This document shows, piece by piece, positions 33,177-42,272 of a stretch of 64,000 nucleotides of DNA. The position numbers were made by a program, and so were the translations under genes. The stretch's first letter is position 1. Each line of letters opens with the position of its first letter. The DNA lies in assembly GCA_943369755.1 (NCBI GenBank), contig CALROG020000009.1:1-64000 (forward strand). Reading direction: 5' to 3'. The DNA is from CALROG01 sp943369755 (GTDB lineage: Bacteria > Pseudomonadota > Gammaproteobacteria > Burkholderiales > Burkholderiaceae_C). The notes below the pieces were generated by a model. That model did not search any database. It was not told the origin of the DNA and worked only from the letters and a program-made list of their open reading frames with translations.

Positions 33177-33238
33177 GCTGGCTTGAAACTCATGTAAGCT
33201 AACGTTCAGCTTTCAAATTAACAGTCGAGGAGACGCAC

Positions 33239-34354
33239 ATGCTGATTGGCGTACCCGCCGAAACCACGGCGGGTGAAACCCGTGTTGCCGTGACCCCCGA
33301 GACGGCAAAAAAACTCAAGGCCCAGGGCCATACGCTGCGCATCCAGTCGGGTGCCGGCGTGGCCGCCAGCGTGACTGATGAAGCCTATCTGGCCGTGGGT
33401 GCTGAAATCACCGACGGGCCCGGCGCGTTGGCTGCCGACCTGGTGCTCAAGGTGCGCAGCCCGAATGACGCCGAAGCCGCGCTCATGAAGCCGGGTGCCA
33501 CCGTGGTGGGCATGCTCAACCCGTTCGACGCCGCGGGCCTGCAGCGCCTGGCAGCGGCCAACCTCACCGGGTTTGCGCTGGAAGCCGCGCCGCGCACCAC
33601 CCGTGCCCAAAGCATGGACGTGCTGAGTTCGCAGGCCAACATCGCGGGCTACAAGGCGGTGATGATTGCGGCCGACAAGTACCAACGCTTCTTTCCAATG
33701 CTCATGACGGCTGCCGGCACTGTCAAAGCCGCGCGCGTGGTGATTTTGGGTGTGGGTGTGGCGGGCCTGCAGGCGATTGCCACCGCCAAGCGCCTGGGCG
33801 CGGTGATTGAGGCGTCGGACGTGCGCCCCAGCGTCAAGGAGCAGGTTGAGTCGCTGGGCGCCAAGTTCATCGATGTGTCCTACGACACCGACGAAGAAAA
33901 GGAAGCCGCCGTAGGCGTGGGCGGCTACGCCAAGCCCATGCCGCAAAGCTGGCTGGACCGCCAGAAGGCCGAAGTGGCCAAGCGTGTGGCGCAGGCAGAC
34001 ATCGTGATCACCACTGCGTTGATCCCGGGCCGCGCAGCGCCCGTGCTGGTCACCGAAGACATGGTCAAGTCGATGAAGCCGGGCTCGGTGGTGGTTGACC
34101 TGGCCGCGCCACAAGGCGGCAATTGCCCGCTGACCGAAGCCGGCAAAACTGTCGTCAAGCACGGCGTGACGCTGGTTGGCGAGACCAACTTGCCCGCGTT
34201 GGTGGCGGCGGATTCCAGCTCGCTGTACGCACGCAACGTGCTCGACTTTCTCAAGCTCATCATCACAAAAGAAGGCGCGCTGAAGGTCGATATGGAAGAC
34301 GACATCGTCGCGGCCTGCCTCATGACCCACAACGGCGAAGTCCGGAGGAAGTAA
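33239..34354 (+). CDS. pntAA: NAD(P) transhydrogenase alpha subunit, part 1
   Basis: This 371-residue protein is the NAD(H)-binding domain dI of the proton-pumping transhydrogenase. Features are the start MLIGVPAETTAGETRVAVTP, VVILGVGVAGLQAIATAKRLGA for NAD and GSVVVDLAAPQGGNCPLTEA. In this split form dI ends after about 370 residues and the membrane part is a separate gene. A good SD (GAGGAGA) precedes the ATG. Its stop and the next start share bases (TAATG). Confidence 0.95.
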   Translation: MLIGVPAETTAGETRVAVTPETAKKLKAQGHTLRIQSGAGVAASVTDEAYLAVGAEITDGPGALAADLVLKVRSPNDAEAALMKPGATVVGMLNPFDAAGLQRLAAANLTGFALEAAPRTTRAQSMDVLSSQANIAGYKAVMIAADKYQRFFPMLMTAAGTVKAARVVILGVGVAGLQAIATAKRLGAVIEASDVRPSVKEQVESLGAKFIDVSYDTDEEKEAAVGVGGYAKPMPQSWLDRQKAEVAKRVAQADIVITTALIPGRAAPVLVTEDMVKSMKPGSVVVDLAAPQGGNCPLTEAGKTVVKHGVTLVGETNLPALVAADSSSLYARNVLDFLKLIITKEGALKVDMEDDIVAACLMTHNGEVRRK

Positions 34355-34674
34355 TGGATATCGTTTCCCCCACCATCCTGAACCTGATCATTTTTGTGCT
34401 GGCGATCTATGTCGGCTACCACGTGGTCTGGACGGTTACGCCCGCGCTGCATACGCCGCTGATGGCGGTGACCAATGCGATCTCGGCCATCGTCATCGTG
34501 GGTGCCATGCTGGCGGCTGCGCTGACCGAGACGCCGCTGGGCAAAACCATGGGCGTGCTGGCCGTGGCGCTGGCGGCCGTCAACGTGTTCGGCGGTTTTT
34601 TGGTGACGCGGCGCATGCTTGAGATGTTCAAGAAGAAAGAGAAGAAGGCCCCGGCTGCTGGAGACAAAGCATGA
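34354..34674 (+). CDS. pntAB: NAD(P) transhydrogenase alpha subunit, part 2
   Basis: This 106-residue membrane subunit has three hydrophobic helices (LNLIIFVLAIYVGYHVVW, VTNAISAIVIVGAMLAAAL, VLAVALAAVNVFGGFLVTRRML) and a basic tail. It forms part of the proton channel (dII) with PntB. The gene overlaps pntAA by 1 bp and pntB by 4 bp. Confidence 0.94.
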   Translation: MDIVSPTILNLIIFVLAIYVGYHVVWTVTPALHTPLMAVTNAISAIVIVGAMLAAALTETPLGKTMGVLAVALAAVNVFGGFLVTRRMLEMFKKKEKKAPAAGDKA

Positions 34675-36107
34675 GCATGAACCTCGTCACGTTGCTGTAC
34701 CTGGTCGCCAGCATCTGCTTCATCCAGGCGCTCAAGGGCCTGAGCCACCCCACCACCTCGATCCGCGGCAACCTGTTCGGCATGATCGGCATGGCCATCG
34801 CGGCCTTCACCACCGTGGGCCTGATCTGGACGCAGGCCGGGGCCATCATGAAGAACCCGGTTGAAGGCCTGGGGTACGTGCTGCTCGGTCTGTTGGTGGG
34901 TGGCACCGCCGGTGCCGTCATGGCCAAGCGCGTGGAAATGACCAAGATGCCCGAGCTGGTGGCCTTCATGCACAGCATGATCGGCCTGGCTGCGGTCTTC
35001 ATTGCCGTGGCCGCCGCCGTGGAGCCCTGGGCTTTTGGCATCACGGCCAAGGGCGGTGCCATTCCGCATGGCAACCGGCTCGAGCTGGCACTCGGTGCCG
35101 CGATTGGTGCCATCACCTTCAGTGGCTCGGTCATCGCATTTGGCAAGCTTTCGGGCAAGTACAAGTTCCGCCTGTTTCAGGGCGCGCCGGTGCAGTTCAA
35201 GGGTCAGCACATCCTGAACCTGGTGCTCGGTCTGGCCACGCTGTTCTTCATCATTGGCTACACCGTGAGCGAAGCGCGCATCGACTTCTGGGTGCTGCTG
35301 GCGCTGGCCTTTGTGCTGGGCGTGTTGATCATCATCCCGATCGGCGGTGCCGACATGCCGGTGGTGGTGTCCATGCTCAACAGCTACTCGGGCTGGGCGG
35401 CGGCGGGTATTGGCTTCAGCCTGAACAACAGCATGCTGATCATTGCCGGCTCGCTGGTGGGCAGCTCGGGCGCGATCCTGAGCTACATCATGTGCAAGGC
35501 CATGAACCGCAGTTTCTTCAACGTCATATTGGGCGGGTTCGGCGGAGACGCGACGGCCGCCGCGGCAGGGGCCGCAGTGCAAAGGAGCGTGAAAAGCGGC
35601 AGCGCCGACGATGCGGCCTTTGTGCTGAGCAACGCCGAGACTGTGATCATCGTGCCGGGCTACGGCCTGGCGGTGGCGCGGGCCCAGCATGCGGTGAAGG
35701 AGCTGGCGGCCAAGCTCACCGAGCATGGCGTGAAGGTCAAGTACGCAATTCACCCGGTGGCCGGTCGCATGCCGGGCCACATGAACGTGCTGCTGGCCGA
35801 GGCTGAGGTCCCCTATGACCAGGTCTTCGAGATGGAAGACATCAACGGCGAGTTCGGCCAGGCCGATGTGGCCATCATCCTGGGCGCCAATGACGTGGTG
35901 AACCCCGCAGCGCTGACCAAAGGCAGTGCGATCTACGGGATGCCGATTCTGGAGGCCTACAAGGCCAAGACGGTGATCGTCAACAAGCGCTCCATGGCGG
36001 CAGGCTATGCGGGCCTGGACAACGAGTTGTTCTACATGGACAAGACCATGATGGTGTTTGGTGATGCCAAGAAGGTCGTGGAGGACATGGGCAAGGCGAT
36101 TGAGTAA
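34671..36107 (+). CDS. pntB: NAD(P) transhydrogenase beta subunit
   Basis: This 478-residue subunit has about nine membrane helices (residues 1-290, including GGADMPVVVSMLNSYSGWAAAG) then the NADP(H)-binding domain dIII (IVPGYGLAVARAQHAVKEL, HPVAGRMPGHMNVLLAEA, GANDVVNP, KRSMAAGYAGLDNELFY). The complex makes NADPH from NADH at the expense of the proton gradient. Confidence 0.96.
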   Translation: MSMNLVTLLYLVASICFIQALKGLSHPTTSIRGNLFGMIGMAIAAFTTVGLIWTQAGAIMKNPVEGLGYVLLGLLVGGTAGAVMAKRVEMTKMPELVAFMHSMIGLAAVFIAVAAAVEPWAFGITAKGGAIPHGNRLELALGAAIGAITFSGSVIAFGKLSGKYKFRLFQGAPVQFKGQHILNLVLGLATLFFIIGYTVSEARIDFWVLLALAFVLGVLIIIPIGGADMPVVVSMLNSYSGWAAAGIGFSLNNSMLIIAGSLVGSSGAILSYIMCKAMNRSFFNVILGGFGGDATAAAAGAAVQRSVKSGSADDAAFVLSNAETVIIVPGYGLAVARAQHAVKELAAKLTEHGVKVKYAIHPVAGRMPGHMNVLLAEAEVPYDQVFEMEDINGEFGQADVAIILGANDVVNPAALTKGSAIYGMPILEAYKAKTVIVNKRSMAAGYAGLDNELFYMDKTMMVFGDAKKVVEDMGKAIE

Positions 36108-36135
36108 ACAGGCTCGTCATTGACTGGAGAAGACC

Positions 36136-37812
36136 ATGAGTGAGCGTCCCTGGCTCAGCGCCTATCCGCCCGGCGTGCCGGCCGACATCGACACTTCGGC
36201 CTACAGCTCGCTGGTGGGGTTGATGGAAGAAAGCTTCCAGAAGTTCGGTGGCCGCGTGGCCTACAGCTTCATCGGCAAGGACGTAACTTTTGGTCAAACT
36301 GACTCGCTGAGCAGTGCGCTGGCTGCCTACCTGCAAGGGCTGGGTTTGGCCAAAGGCGACCGCGTGGCCATCATGATGCCCAACGTGCCGCAGTACCCGG
36401 TGGCGGTGGCGGCAATTCTGCGTGCAGGCCTGGTGGTGGTCAACGTTAACCCGCTGTACACGCCGCGCGAGCTGGAACACCAGCTCAAGGACTCGGGCAG
36501 CAAGGCCATCATTATTTTCGAGAACTTTGCCAACACGCTGGAGCAGTGCGTTGGCAGTACGCCAGTCAAACACATTGTGTTGTGTGCCATGGGCGACCAG
36601 CTCGGCCTGTTCAAAGGTGCCCTGGTGAACTATGTGGTTCGCAACGTCAAGAAGATGGTGCCGGCTTTCAACCTGCCCGGCGCAGTGCGTTTCAACGAAG
36701 CCATTGCCCAGGGTACAAGGCGCACGCTCAAGAAGCCCGCCCTCTCGGCGGGTGACGTAGCGGTGCTCCAGTACACCGGGGGCACCACCGGCGTGAGCAA
36801 GGGTGCCGTGCTGCTGCACAGCAACGTCATCGCCAATGTGCTGCAGTCCGAAGCCTGGAACGCCCCGGTCATGGGAAAGGTGCCGGCCAACGAGCAGCCT
36901 ACCGGCGTTTGTGCGCTGCCGCTGTACCACATCTTCGCGTTCACGGTGGGCATGATGCTGTCGATGCGCACCGGCGGCAAGCTGGTGCTGATCCCCAACC
37001 CGCGGGACCTGCCTGCCGTGCTCAAAGAGTTGAGCAAGCACACTTTTCACAGCCTGCCAGCGGTCAACACCCTGTTCAACGGGCTGGCCAACCACCCCGA
37101 CTTCAATACCGTCAACTGGAAGAATCTGAAGATTTCAGTGGGCGGTGGCATGGCGGTTCAGGGTGCTGTGGCCAAGCTATGGCTGGACAAGACCGGCTGC
37201 CCGATCTGTGAAGGCTATGGCCTGAGCGAAACCAGCCCCTCGGCCAGTTGCAACCCGACCACCAGCACTGAATACACCGGCTCCATCGGCGTGCCGCTGC
37301 CTGGCACCTGGATGAAACTGATCGATGACGATGGCAATGATGTCCCCGTCGGGCAGTCGGGCGAGATTGCAATCAAGGGGCCACAGGTGATGGCGGGTTA
37401 CTGGCAGCGCCCCGACGAAACCGCCAAGGTGATGACGCCCGATGGCTACTTCAAGTCGGGCGACATCGGTGTGATGGACGAACGCGGCTTCTTCAAAATT
37501 GTGGACCGCAAGAAGGACATGATTCTGGTCAGCGGCTTCAACGTCTACCCCAACGAGGTGGAGGATGTGGTGGCAAAGCTGGAAGGCGTGCTGGAGTGTG
37601 CGGCTGTGGGCGTGGTCGACGACAAATCGGGCGAAGCAGTCAAGCTGGTGATTGTCAAGAAGAGCCCGGCGCTGACCGAAGCCCAGGTACGAGCCTATTG
37701 CAAGGCCAACATGACGGGCTACAAGCAACCAAAGATTGTTGAGTTTCGGGCCGAGCTGCCCAAAACGCCGGTGGGCAAGATCCTGCGGCGCGAGCTACGC
37801 GATAAAAAGTGA
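36136..37812 (+). CDS. fadD: Long-chain fatty acid-CoA ligase
   Basis: This 558-residue acyl-CoA synthetase is of FadD type. The P-loop is LQYTGGTTGVSKGAVL, then EGYGLSETSPSASCN, GYFKSGDIGVMDERGFFKIVDRKKD and the C-terminal KTPVGKILRRELR. It activates long-chain fatty acids at the inner membrane for beta-oxidation or lipid synthesis. GGAGAAG precedes the ATG. The next gene starts inside its stop codon region (GTGA overlap). Confidence 0.92.
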   Translation: MSERPWLSAYPPGVPADIDTSAYSSLVGLMEESFQKFGGRVAYSFIGKDVTFGQTDSLSSALAAYLQGLGLAKGDRVAIMMPNVPQYPVAVAAILRAGLVVVNVNPLYTPRELEHQLKDSGSKAIIIFENFANTLEQCVGSTPVKHIVLCAMGDQLGLFKGALVNYVVRNVKKMVPAFNLPGAVRFNEAIAQGTRRTLKKPALSAGDVAVLQYTGGTTGVSKGAVLLHSNVIANVLQSEAWNAPVMGKVPANEQPTGVCALPLYHIFAFTVGMMLSMRTGGKLVLIPNPRDLPAVLKELSKHTFHSLPAVNTLFNGLANHPDFNTVNWKNLKISVGGGMAVQGAVAKLWLDKTGCPICEGYGLSETSPSASCNPTTSTEYTGSIGVPLPGTWMKLIDDDGNDVPVGQSGEIAIKGPQVMAGYWQRPDETAKVMTPDGYFKSGDIGVMDERGFFKIVDRKKDMILVSGFNVYPNEVEDVVAKLEGVLECAAVGVVDDKSGEAVKLVIVKKSPALTEAQVRAYCKANMTGYKQPKIVEFRAELPKTPVGKILRRELRDKK

Positions 37813-38519
37813 CGCGTACGGCCATCGTTAGCGCCATGCACGAGGAGCTGGCCGCGGTGCTTGCCCTGATGCCCGATGAGCACAAGACCGTGGTGGCGGG
37901 CCGTGAGTTCTGGCAAGGCCACTTGCATGGGCGCAACGTAGTGGCCGTGCTGTCGCGCATCGGCAAAGTGGCGGCGGCCACGACGGCGACCGCGCTGATC
38001 GAACACTTTGGGGTGCAGCGCATCGTGTTTACCGGCGTGGCGGGCGGGCTGGGCCCGGGTGTGCAGGTCGGCCATGTGGTTGTGGCCGACAGCTTCTTGC
38101 AGCACGACATGGATGCCTCGCCAATTTTCCCGCGCCACGAAGTGCCGCTGTACGGCATGAGCCGCTTCCCGACTGACCCTGTGCTTTCAGAGCTGCTGGC
38201 AGAAGCGGTGCGCCAGGCGCTGCCGGGCGTTACCCTGCACCGCGGGCTGGTGCTCAGTGGTGACCGCTTTGTGTCCACTACCGCTGAATGCCGCGCGCTA
38301 CAGGCTGCATTGCCGCAGGCGCTGGCGGTGGAGATGGAAGGTGCGGCCATTGCGCAGGTCTGCCACGACTATGGGGTGCCGTTTGCGGCGGTGCGCACCG
38401 TGTCGGACCGTGCAGACGATGCTGCGCACGGCGACTTCATGCAGTTCATCCAGGAAGTGGCCAGCCGCCACAGCGCCGCCATCGTGGAAGCTCTGCTCAG
38501 GTTCGACCTGGCCGGATAA
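37809..38519 (+). CDS. mtnN: 5'-methylthioadenosine/S-adenosylhomocysteine nucleosidase-like protein
   Basis: This 236-residue nucleoside phosphorylase-fold protein has the start AIVSAMHEELAAVL, FTGVAGGLGPGVQVGHVVVAD, the active-site AVEMEGAAIAQVC and VRTVSDRADD. This pattern identifies the MTA/SAH nucleosidase family, which cleaves adenine from methylthioadenosine and S-adenosylhomocysteine. The GTG start overlaps the fadD stop by 4 bp. Repeat B copy 2 separates it from corA. Confidence 0.9.
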   Translation: MTRTAIVSAMHEELAAVLALMPDEHKTVVAGREFWQGHLHGRNVVAVLSRIGKVAAATTATALIEHFGVQRIVFTGVAGGLGPGVQVGHVVVADSFLQHDMDASPIFPRHEVPLYGMSRFPTDPVLSELLAEAVRQALPGVTLHRGLVLSGDRFVSTTAECRALQAALPQALAVEMEGAAIAQVCHDYGVPFAAVRTVSDRADDAAHGDFMQFIQEVASRHSAAIVEALLRFDLAG

Positions 38520-38524
38520 AGTTT

Positions 38525-38606
38525 CAGTGGGCCACCGCGGAACCGGCTCCGCCGGGCCGCTGGTGGCGCCCCCTTGAGGGGGAGGCACCGAAGGCGCTTC
38601 GGGGGT
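38525..38606. repeat. Repeat B, copy 2 (between mtnN and corA)
   Basis: About 82 bp with CAGTGGGCCACCGCGGAACC, CCGGGCCGCTGGTGG, the hairpin CCCCCTTGAGGGGG and CACCGAAGGCGC followed by GGGGG. It is highly similar to 10135-10221 and fills the gap between convergent genes. Confidence 0.8.
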
Positions 38607-38609
38607 GGT

Positions 38610-39596
38610 TCATTTCAGCCATCCGCGTCGGCGGAAGTACCACATCGGCACCACAGCGCTGGCCACCATCAGCGCCAGTGCATAGGGGTAGCCCCACTGC
38701 TGGGCCAGCTCGGGCATGTGCTGGAAGTTCATGCCGTAGATGCTGGCAATCAGCGTTGGCGGCAACAGCGCGACGCTGGCCACCGAGAAAATCTTGATGA
38801 TCTTGTTCTGGTTGATGTTGATGAAACCGACGGTGGCGTCCATCAGGAAGTTGATCTTGTCGAACAGGAAGGCGGTGTGGCTGTCCAGCGACTCGATGTC
38901 GCGCAGGATCTGGCGCGCTTCCTCGAACTGACCGGCATTGAGCATGCGGCTGCGCATCATGAAGCTCACAGCACGGCGGGTGTCCATCACGTTGCGGCGA
39001 ATGCGGCCGTTCAGGTCTTCCTGGCGCGCGATGGCGCCCAGCACCTCGCCGGCCAATGCATCGGTGACGTCGCCCGCCAACACCTGCTTGCTGACCTTCT
39101 CCAGCTCGTCGTAGATTCCTTCCAGTGTGTCGGCGGAGTATTCTGCGTCGGCGTCGAACAGTTTGAGCAACACTTCCTTGGCATCTTCAATCAGGCCGGG
39201 GGCGCGCCGTGCCCGCAAGCGCAGCAGCCGGAACACCGGCACGTCTTCGTCGTGGATCGAAAACAAAACGCCCTTGCTTTTGAGGGTGTCATTGACCAGA
39301 TTCAGGATGAAGGCCACCCGCACCGTGCGCGGCTCTTCGTCGTCCGCGATCAGGAAGTCGCTGCGGATGTGCAGCTCGCCGTTGTCTTCTTCGTAAAACC
39401 GGGCCGACTCCTCGATGTCCTCGTCCATCGCGTCTTCGGGAATCGACAAACCGTAGTACTGCTTGACCCAGCGCTTTTCCTCCAGCGTGGGTGATTCGAG
39501 GTCAACCCAGATGGGCTGGAAGTTTGAGAGCTCTTCCAGCGACTCGATCTCTTCCTGAAAGAGTCGACCGTTGGCGAGCGTGAAGATGTTGAGCAT
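38610..39596 (-). CDS. corA: Magnesium/cobalt transporter CorA
   Basis: This 328-residue protein has a large cytoplasmic domain (1-265), then two C-terminal helices with the pore signature YGMNFQHMPEL (GMN). The end YALALMVASAVVPMWYFRRRGW is typical. It forms a pentameric Mg2+ channel. The 162-bp leader (39597-39758) contains a short CTACC/GGTAG stem and G/C-rich complementary tracts; I could not match it to a known Mg2+ riboswitch. Confidence 0.95.
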   Translation of the reverse strand: MLNIFTLANGRLFQEEIESLEELSNFQPIWVDLESPTLEEKRWVKQYYGLSIPEDAMDEDIEESARFYEEDNGELHIRSDFLIADDEEPRTVRVAFILNLVNDTLKSKGVLFSIHDEDVPVFRLLRLRARRAPGLIEDAKEVLLKLFDADAEYSADTLEGIYDELEKVSKQVLAGDVTDALAGEVLGAIARQEDLNGRIRRNVMDTRRAVSFMMRSRMLNAGQFEEARQILRDIESLDSHTAFLFDKINFLMDATVGFININQNKIIKIFSVASVALLPPTLIASIYGMNFQHMPELAQQWGYPYALALMVASAVVPMWYFRRRGWLK

Positions 39597-39758
39597 GGGG
39601 GCTCACTCCCGTTGAAAAAACTGCAACTGAAATAGGGCTGGTGTGGCGCTTCCAGCTCCCGCTGCATTCAAAGGGGGCTGAAAGCTACCGACTGGGGTAG
39701 GCTTCCAAGGCGGGTCTCCGGTCACTGACAAGGCCGCGATTATCGCACTGTGCCGATG

Positions 39759-40958
39759 TCAGGTGCCCGCAAAAAATGCCAGCAGTTCGCTCTTGCGGGC
39801 GTAGGCGTCCTGCTCACCCAACGCCACCAGGGCCTGCACGAAGCCAGGCTCGAACAGCAAGTAGCTGGCCAGCGCACCGCCTCCGCGCAGGGCCCCCAAG
39901 CCGCCCAGTGCGTTGCGAATGGAGCGCGGCAGCTCCCCCACATGGGCCTGCGCCAGTGCATCCAGGGACTGCGAGGGCTGGATCGCCAGAACCTCCACGC
40001 TGCGGTAGGGCATGACGGCTGCCACCTCTCGCGGCAGCTGCTGTAGCGTGCGGGTGACGCGCTGGGCCTGTTCCACGTCGGCCTGTAAGGTGTCGTGGAA
40101 CACGCTGGCCATGGCGTGCCCGGCGATGCTACTCATGCTCGGGCTGCGCTCGGCGGCCCGGGCGTTGCCGATCAGGCCCGAGCGCTGGGGCTGCCCCACG
40201 CCAACCACCAGCACCTTGTGTGCGCCCAGGTGCACGGCCGGCGACAGCGGCGAAATCTGGCGCATCGAGCCGTCGCCAAAAAACTCGCGCTGACCGTCAA
40301 CCCACAGCGCGGTGGCGGGGAATAGAAAGGGGATGGCGCTGGAAGCCATCAGGTGTTCAATCGACAGAGGCTGGAACTCTGCGCGGCGGCCGGGGCGGTC
40401 CCAGGGCTGCGCCCGAGCGTCGCGCGCGGTGTGGCAGAAGGTCCAGTGCACCCCGCTGCTGTAGCTTGATGCCGTGACGGCGATTGCCTCAATGGTGCGG
40501 GTCTCCAGGGCAGCTTCAATACCGGTGAGCGACACCGCCTGGTGCAGCGTGTCCACCAGCGGCATGTTGTTGAGGATGGCACCATGGCCGCGAACATTGC
40601 GCCAAAGGTTCAGCGCTGCAAGAAACTTGCTGGCGCGTACCCAAGGGGAGACTTCCAGGTCGTACACGTCGGCACAGCGCAAGCGGCCCCAGAATTGTGA
40701 AAGCTGGTCGAATGCGGCCAGCCCGCTCGTCGCCACGCCCGCCAGGTAGGCCGCATTCAGCGCGCCGGCGGAGGTGCCCACCAGCACCTGGAACGGAAAC
40801 GCAGGGGCCGGCTCGGGCTGCAGTCGAAGCATTGCGGCCAGTGCGCGCAGCACCCCTACCTGGTAGGCAGTGCGGGCTCCGCCACCCATCAGTACCAGGG
40901 CATTGAGCCGCCGGGCTGGCCGCGTCAAGCCCGCATGAACGATCGTTGCCAGGGTCAT
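39759..40958 (-). CDS. Patatin-like phospholipase
   Basis: This 399-residue lipid acyl hydrolase has the oxyanion loop GGGARTAYQVG, the nucleophile elbow VGTSAGALNAAYLAG and the catalytic Asp in FFGDGSMRQISPLSPAVHLG. It cleaves acyl chains from phospholipids or other esters. It diverges from hpf with a 289-bp gap that holds an FNR-like site. Confidence 0.9.
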   Translation of the reverse strand: MTLATIVHAGLTRPARRLNALVLMGGGARTAYQVGVLRALAAMLRLQPEPAPAFPFQVLVGTSAGALNAAYLAGVATSGLAAFDQLSQFWGRLRCADVYDLEVSPWVRASKFLAALNLWRNVRGHGAILNNMPLVDTLHQAVSLTGIEAALETRTIEAIAVTASSYSSGVHWTFCHTARDARAQPWDRPGRRAEFQPLSIEHLMASSAIPFLFPATALWVDGQREFFGDGSMRQISPLSPAVHLGAHKVLVVGVGQPQRSGLIGNARAAERSPSMSSIAGHAMASVFHDTLQADVEQAQRVTRTLQQLPREVAAVMPYRSVEVLAIQPSQSLDALAQAHVGELPRSIRNALGGLGALRGGGALASYLLFEPGFVQALVALGEQDAYARKSELLAFFAGT

Positions 40959-41056
40959 AGAGTCCTTTGATGAACCAGCATAAACCTTTGTCCTTGTGGC
41001 GTGAACTATCGTTGTGGGTGTGTTCAGGCTTGAGCTCCCACGTTGCGCGGGAAAAA

Positions 41057-41070
41057 CTGAGCCAGATCAA
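41057..41070. promoter_or_regulatory. FNR/Anr-like site
   Basis: CTGAGCCAGATCAA matches the FNR consensus TTGAT-N4-ATCAA at eight of ten defined positions. It lies between the patatin and hpf genes, about 100 bp from the patatin start. The rest of the 40959-41247 gap shows no gene. Regulation is inference. Confidence 0.35.
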
Positions 41071-41247
41071 TCACTTGCGGGATGTGCAGTGCGGCAAGTT
41101 GCAAATTGCTGCACTGCGATGACTGAAATCAATTGCATTTCAGGGGCATCGGGCGCATAGTGAATTCAGCTTTGGATCTTCGTTTCGCAGTCCGCCCATC
41201 CGCGAAGGGCGGTCGGTTTCAACCCAGAGAGCAACAGGAGGCTACTC

Positions 41248-41577
41248 ATGAACTTGACGATCAGCGGTCATCACCTCGAAGTCACCCCGGCATTGAACAA
41301 TTACGTCAAGACCAAGCTCGATCGAATAACCCGGCACTTTGACCAGGTGGTGGACATCAAGGTGTTGCTCACCGTTGAAAAGCAGAAGGAAAAGGAACGA
41401 CGGCAGCGCGCCGAATGCAATATCCACGTCAAAGGCAGCGACCTGTTCGCCGAGAGTTCTCACGAAGACCTTTACGCCGCTGTGGATGATCTGGTCGACA
41501 AGCTCGACCGCCAGGTGGTTCGCCACAAGGACCGCTTGCAGGACCATCACCACGGCACGGCCAAGCGCATGCTCTAG
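41248..41577 (+). CDS. hpf: Ribosome hibernation promoting factor
   Basis: This 109-residue protein of the HPF/YfiA family (short form) starts MNLTISGHHLEVTPALNNYV. It has KLDRITRHFDQVVDIKV and HEDLYAAVDDLVDKLDRQV. It binds the 30S decoding region and promotes 100S dimers in stationary phase. AGGAGG lies 8 bp before the ATG. A strong terminator follows, so ptsN has its own promoter. Confidence 0.95.
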   Translation: MNLTISGHHLEVTPALNNYVKTKLDRITRHFDQVVDIKVLLTVEKQKEKERRQRAECNIHVKGSDLFAESSHEDLYAAVDDLVDKLDRQVVRHKDRLQDHHHGTAKRML

Positions 41578-41599
41578 CTTCAAGGCCTGGCCCAGACCC

Positions 41600-41624
41600 G
41601 CCGCCGTGTTCCGGCGGCTTTTTT
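41600..41624 (+). terminator. Intrinsic terminator of hpf
   Basis: A perfect 7-bp GC stem (GCCGCCG, 41600-41606, with CGGCGGC, 41612-41618), a 5-nt loop and six T (41619-41624). Confidence 0.88.
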
Positions 41625-41663
41625 GTGCCCAGACGACACCCGTCACAGCGCTTACACATTTTG

Positions 41664-41691
41664 TTGCACTGCACCGTAACGAGTGCATAAT
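41664..41691 (+). promoter_or_regulatory. Sigma-70 type promoter of ptsN
   Basis: TTGCAC (41664-41669), a 16-bp spacer and CATAAT (41686-41691). Transcription would start near 41698, leaving only about 7 nt before the ptsN ATG at 41705. No SD can be seen in that space. Confidence 0.6.
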
Positions 41692-41704
41692 CTGCGCTCA
41701 GCCC

Positions 41705-42172
41705 ATGAACCGACTCGCGTCCATCCTGCCCGCTACCCAGGTTCTGGTGAGCGTCGATGCCACCAGCAAGAAGCGTGCTTTTGAAGAGGCCGGCCTGCTG
41801 TTTGAGAATCTTCACGGTTTGGGCCGTGCCCTGATTACCGACAGCCTTTTTGCCCGTGAACGCCTGGGCTCCACCGGCCTGGGGCACGGCGTGGCCATTC
41901 CGCATGGCCGCATCAAGGGCCTGAAGGCGCCGATGGCCGCAGTGTTTCAGCTCGCGCAGCCGATCGGCTTCGACGCCCCGGACGAGCAGCCCGTGGGTTT
42001 GTTGATCTTTCTGCTGGTGCCGGAGGCGGCAACCCAAAAGCACCTTGAAATACTTTCCGAAATCGCCGAGTTGCTCAGTGACGCGGCGCTGCGCGAGAAG
42101 ATCAAATCCAGCACCGACGCAGCCACGCTGCACACCATGATTGCCACTTGGCAGTCCGCGCAACCCGCCTGA
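41705..42172 (+). CDS. ptsN: PTS IIA-like nitrogen regulatory protein
   Basis: This 155-residue EIIA domain has the phosphorylated His in GHGVAIPHGRIKG. It belongs to the phosphotransfer system that links carbon, nitrogen and potassium status rather than to sugar import. Start ATG 41705 (MNRLASILPATQVL) is preferred to upstream open frame. It is followed by hprK, as in most betaproteobacteria. Confidence 0.94.
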   Translation: MNRLASILPATQVLVSVDATSKKRAFEEAGLLFENLHGLGRALITDSLFARERLGSTGLGHGVAIPHGRIKGLKAPMAAVFQLAQPIGFDAPDEQPVGLLIFLLVPEAATQKHLEILSEIAELLSDAALREKIKSSTDAATLHTMIATWQSAQPA

Positions 42173-42272
42173 ATATGGCCCCCACGCTTGCCACCGCGTG
42201 CCCTGCGCTGCCCCCTGCGAAGGCCCTGGCGTCGTGGGGCGGCCCGGCGGCGCCCAATTGCCTTTTGGCCCT

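Noticed and set aside
39597..39758. Mg2+ or Mn2+ riboswitch in the corA leader
   Set aside because: Short complementary tracts are present, but the conserved cores of the M-box and yybP-ykoY classes are not visible.
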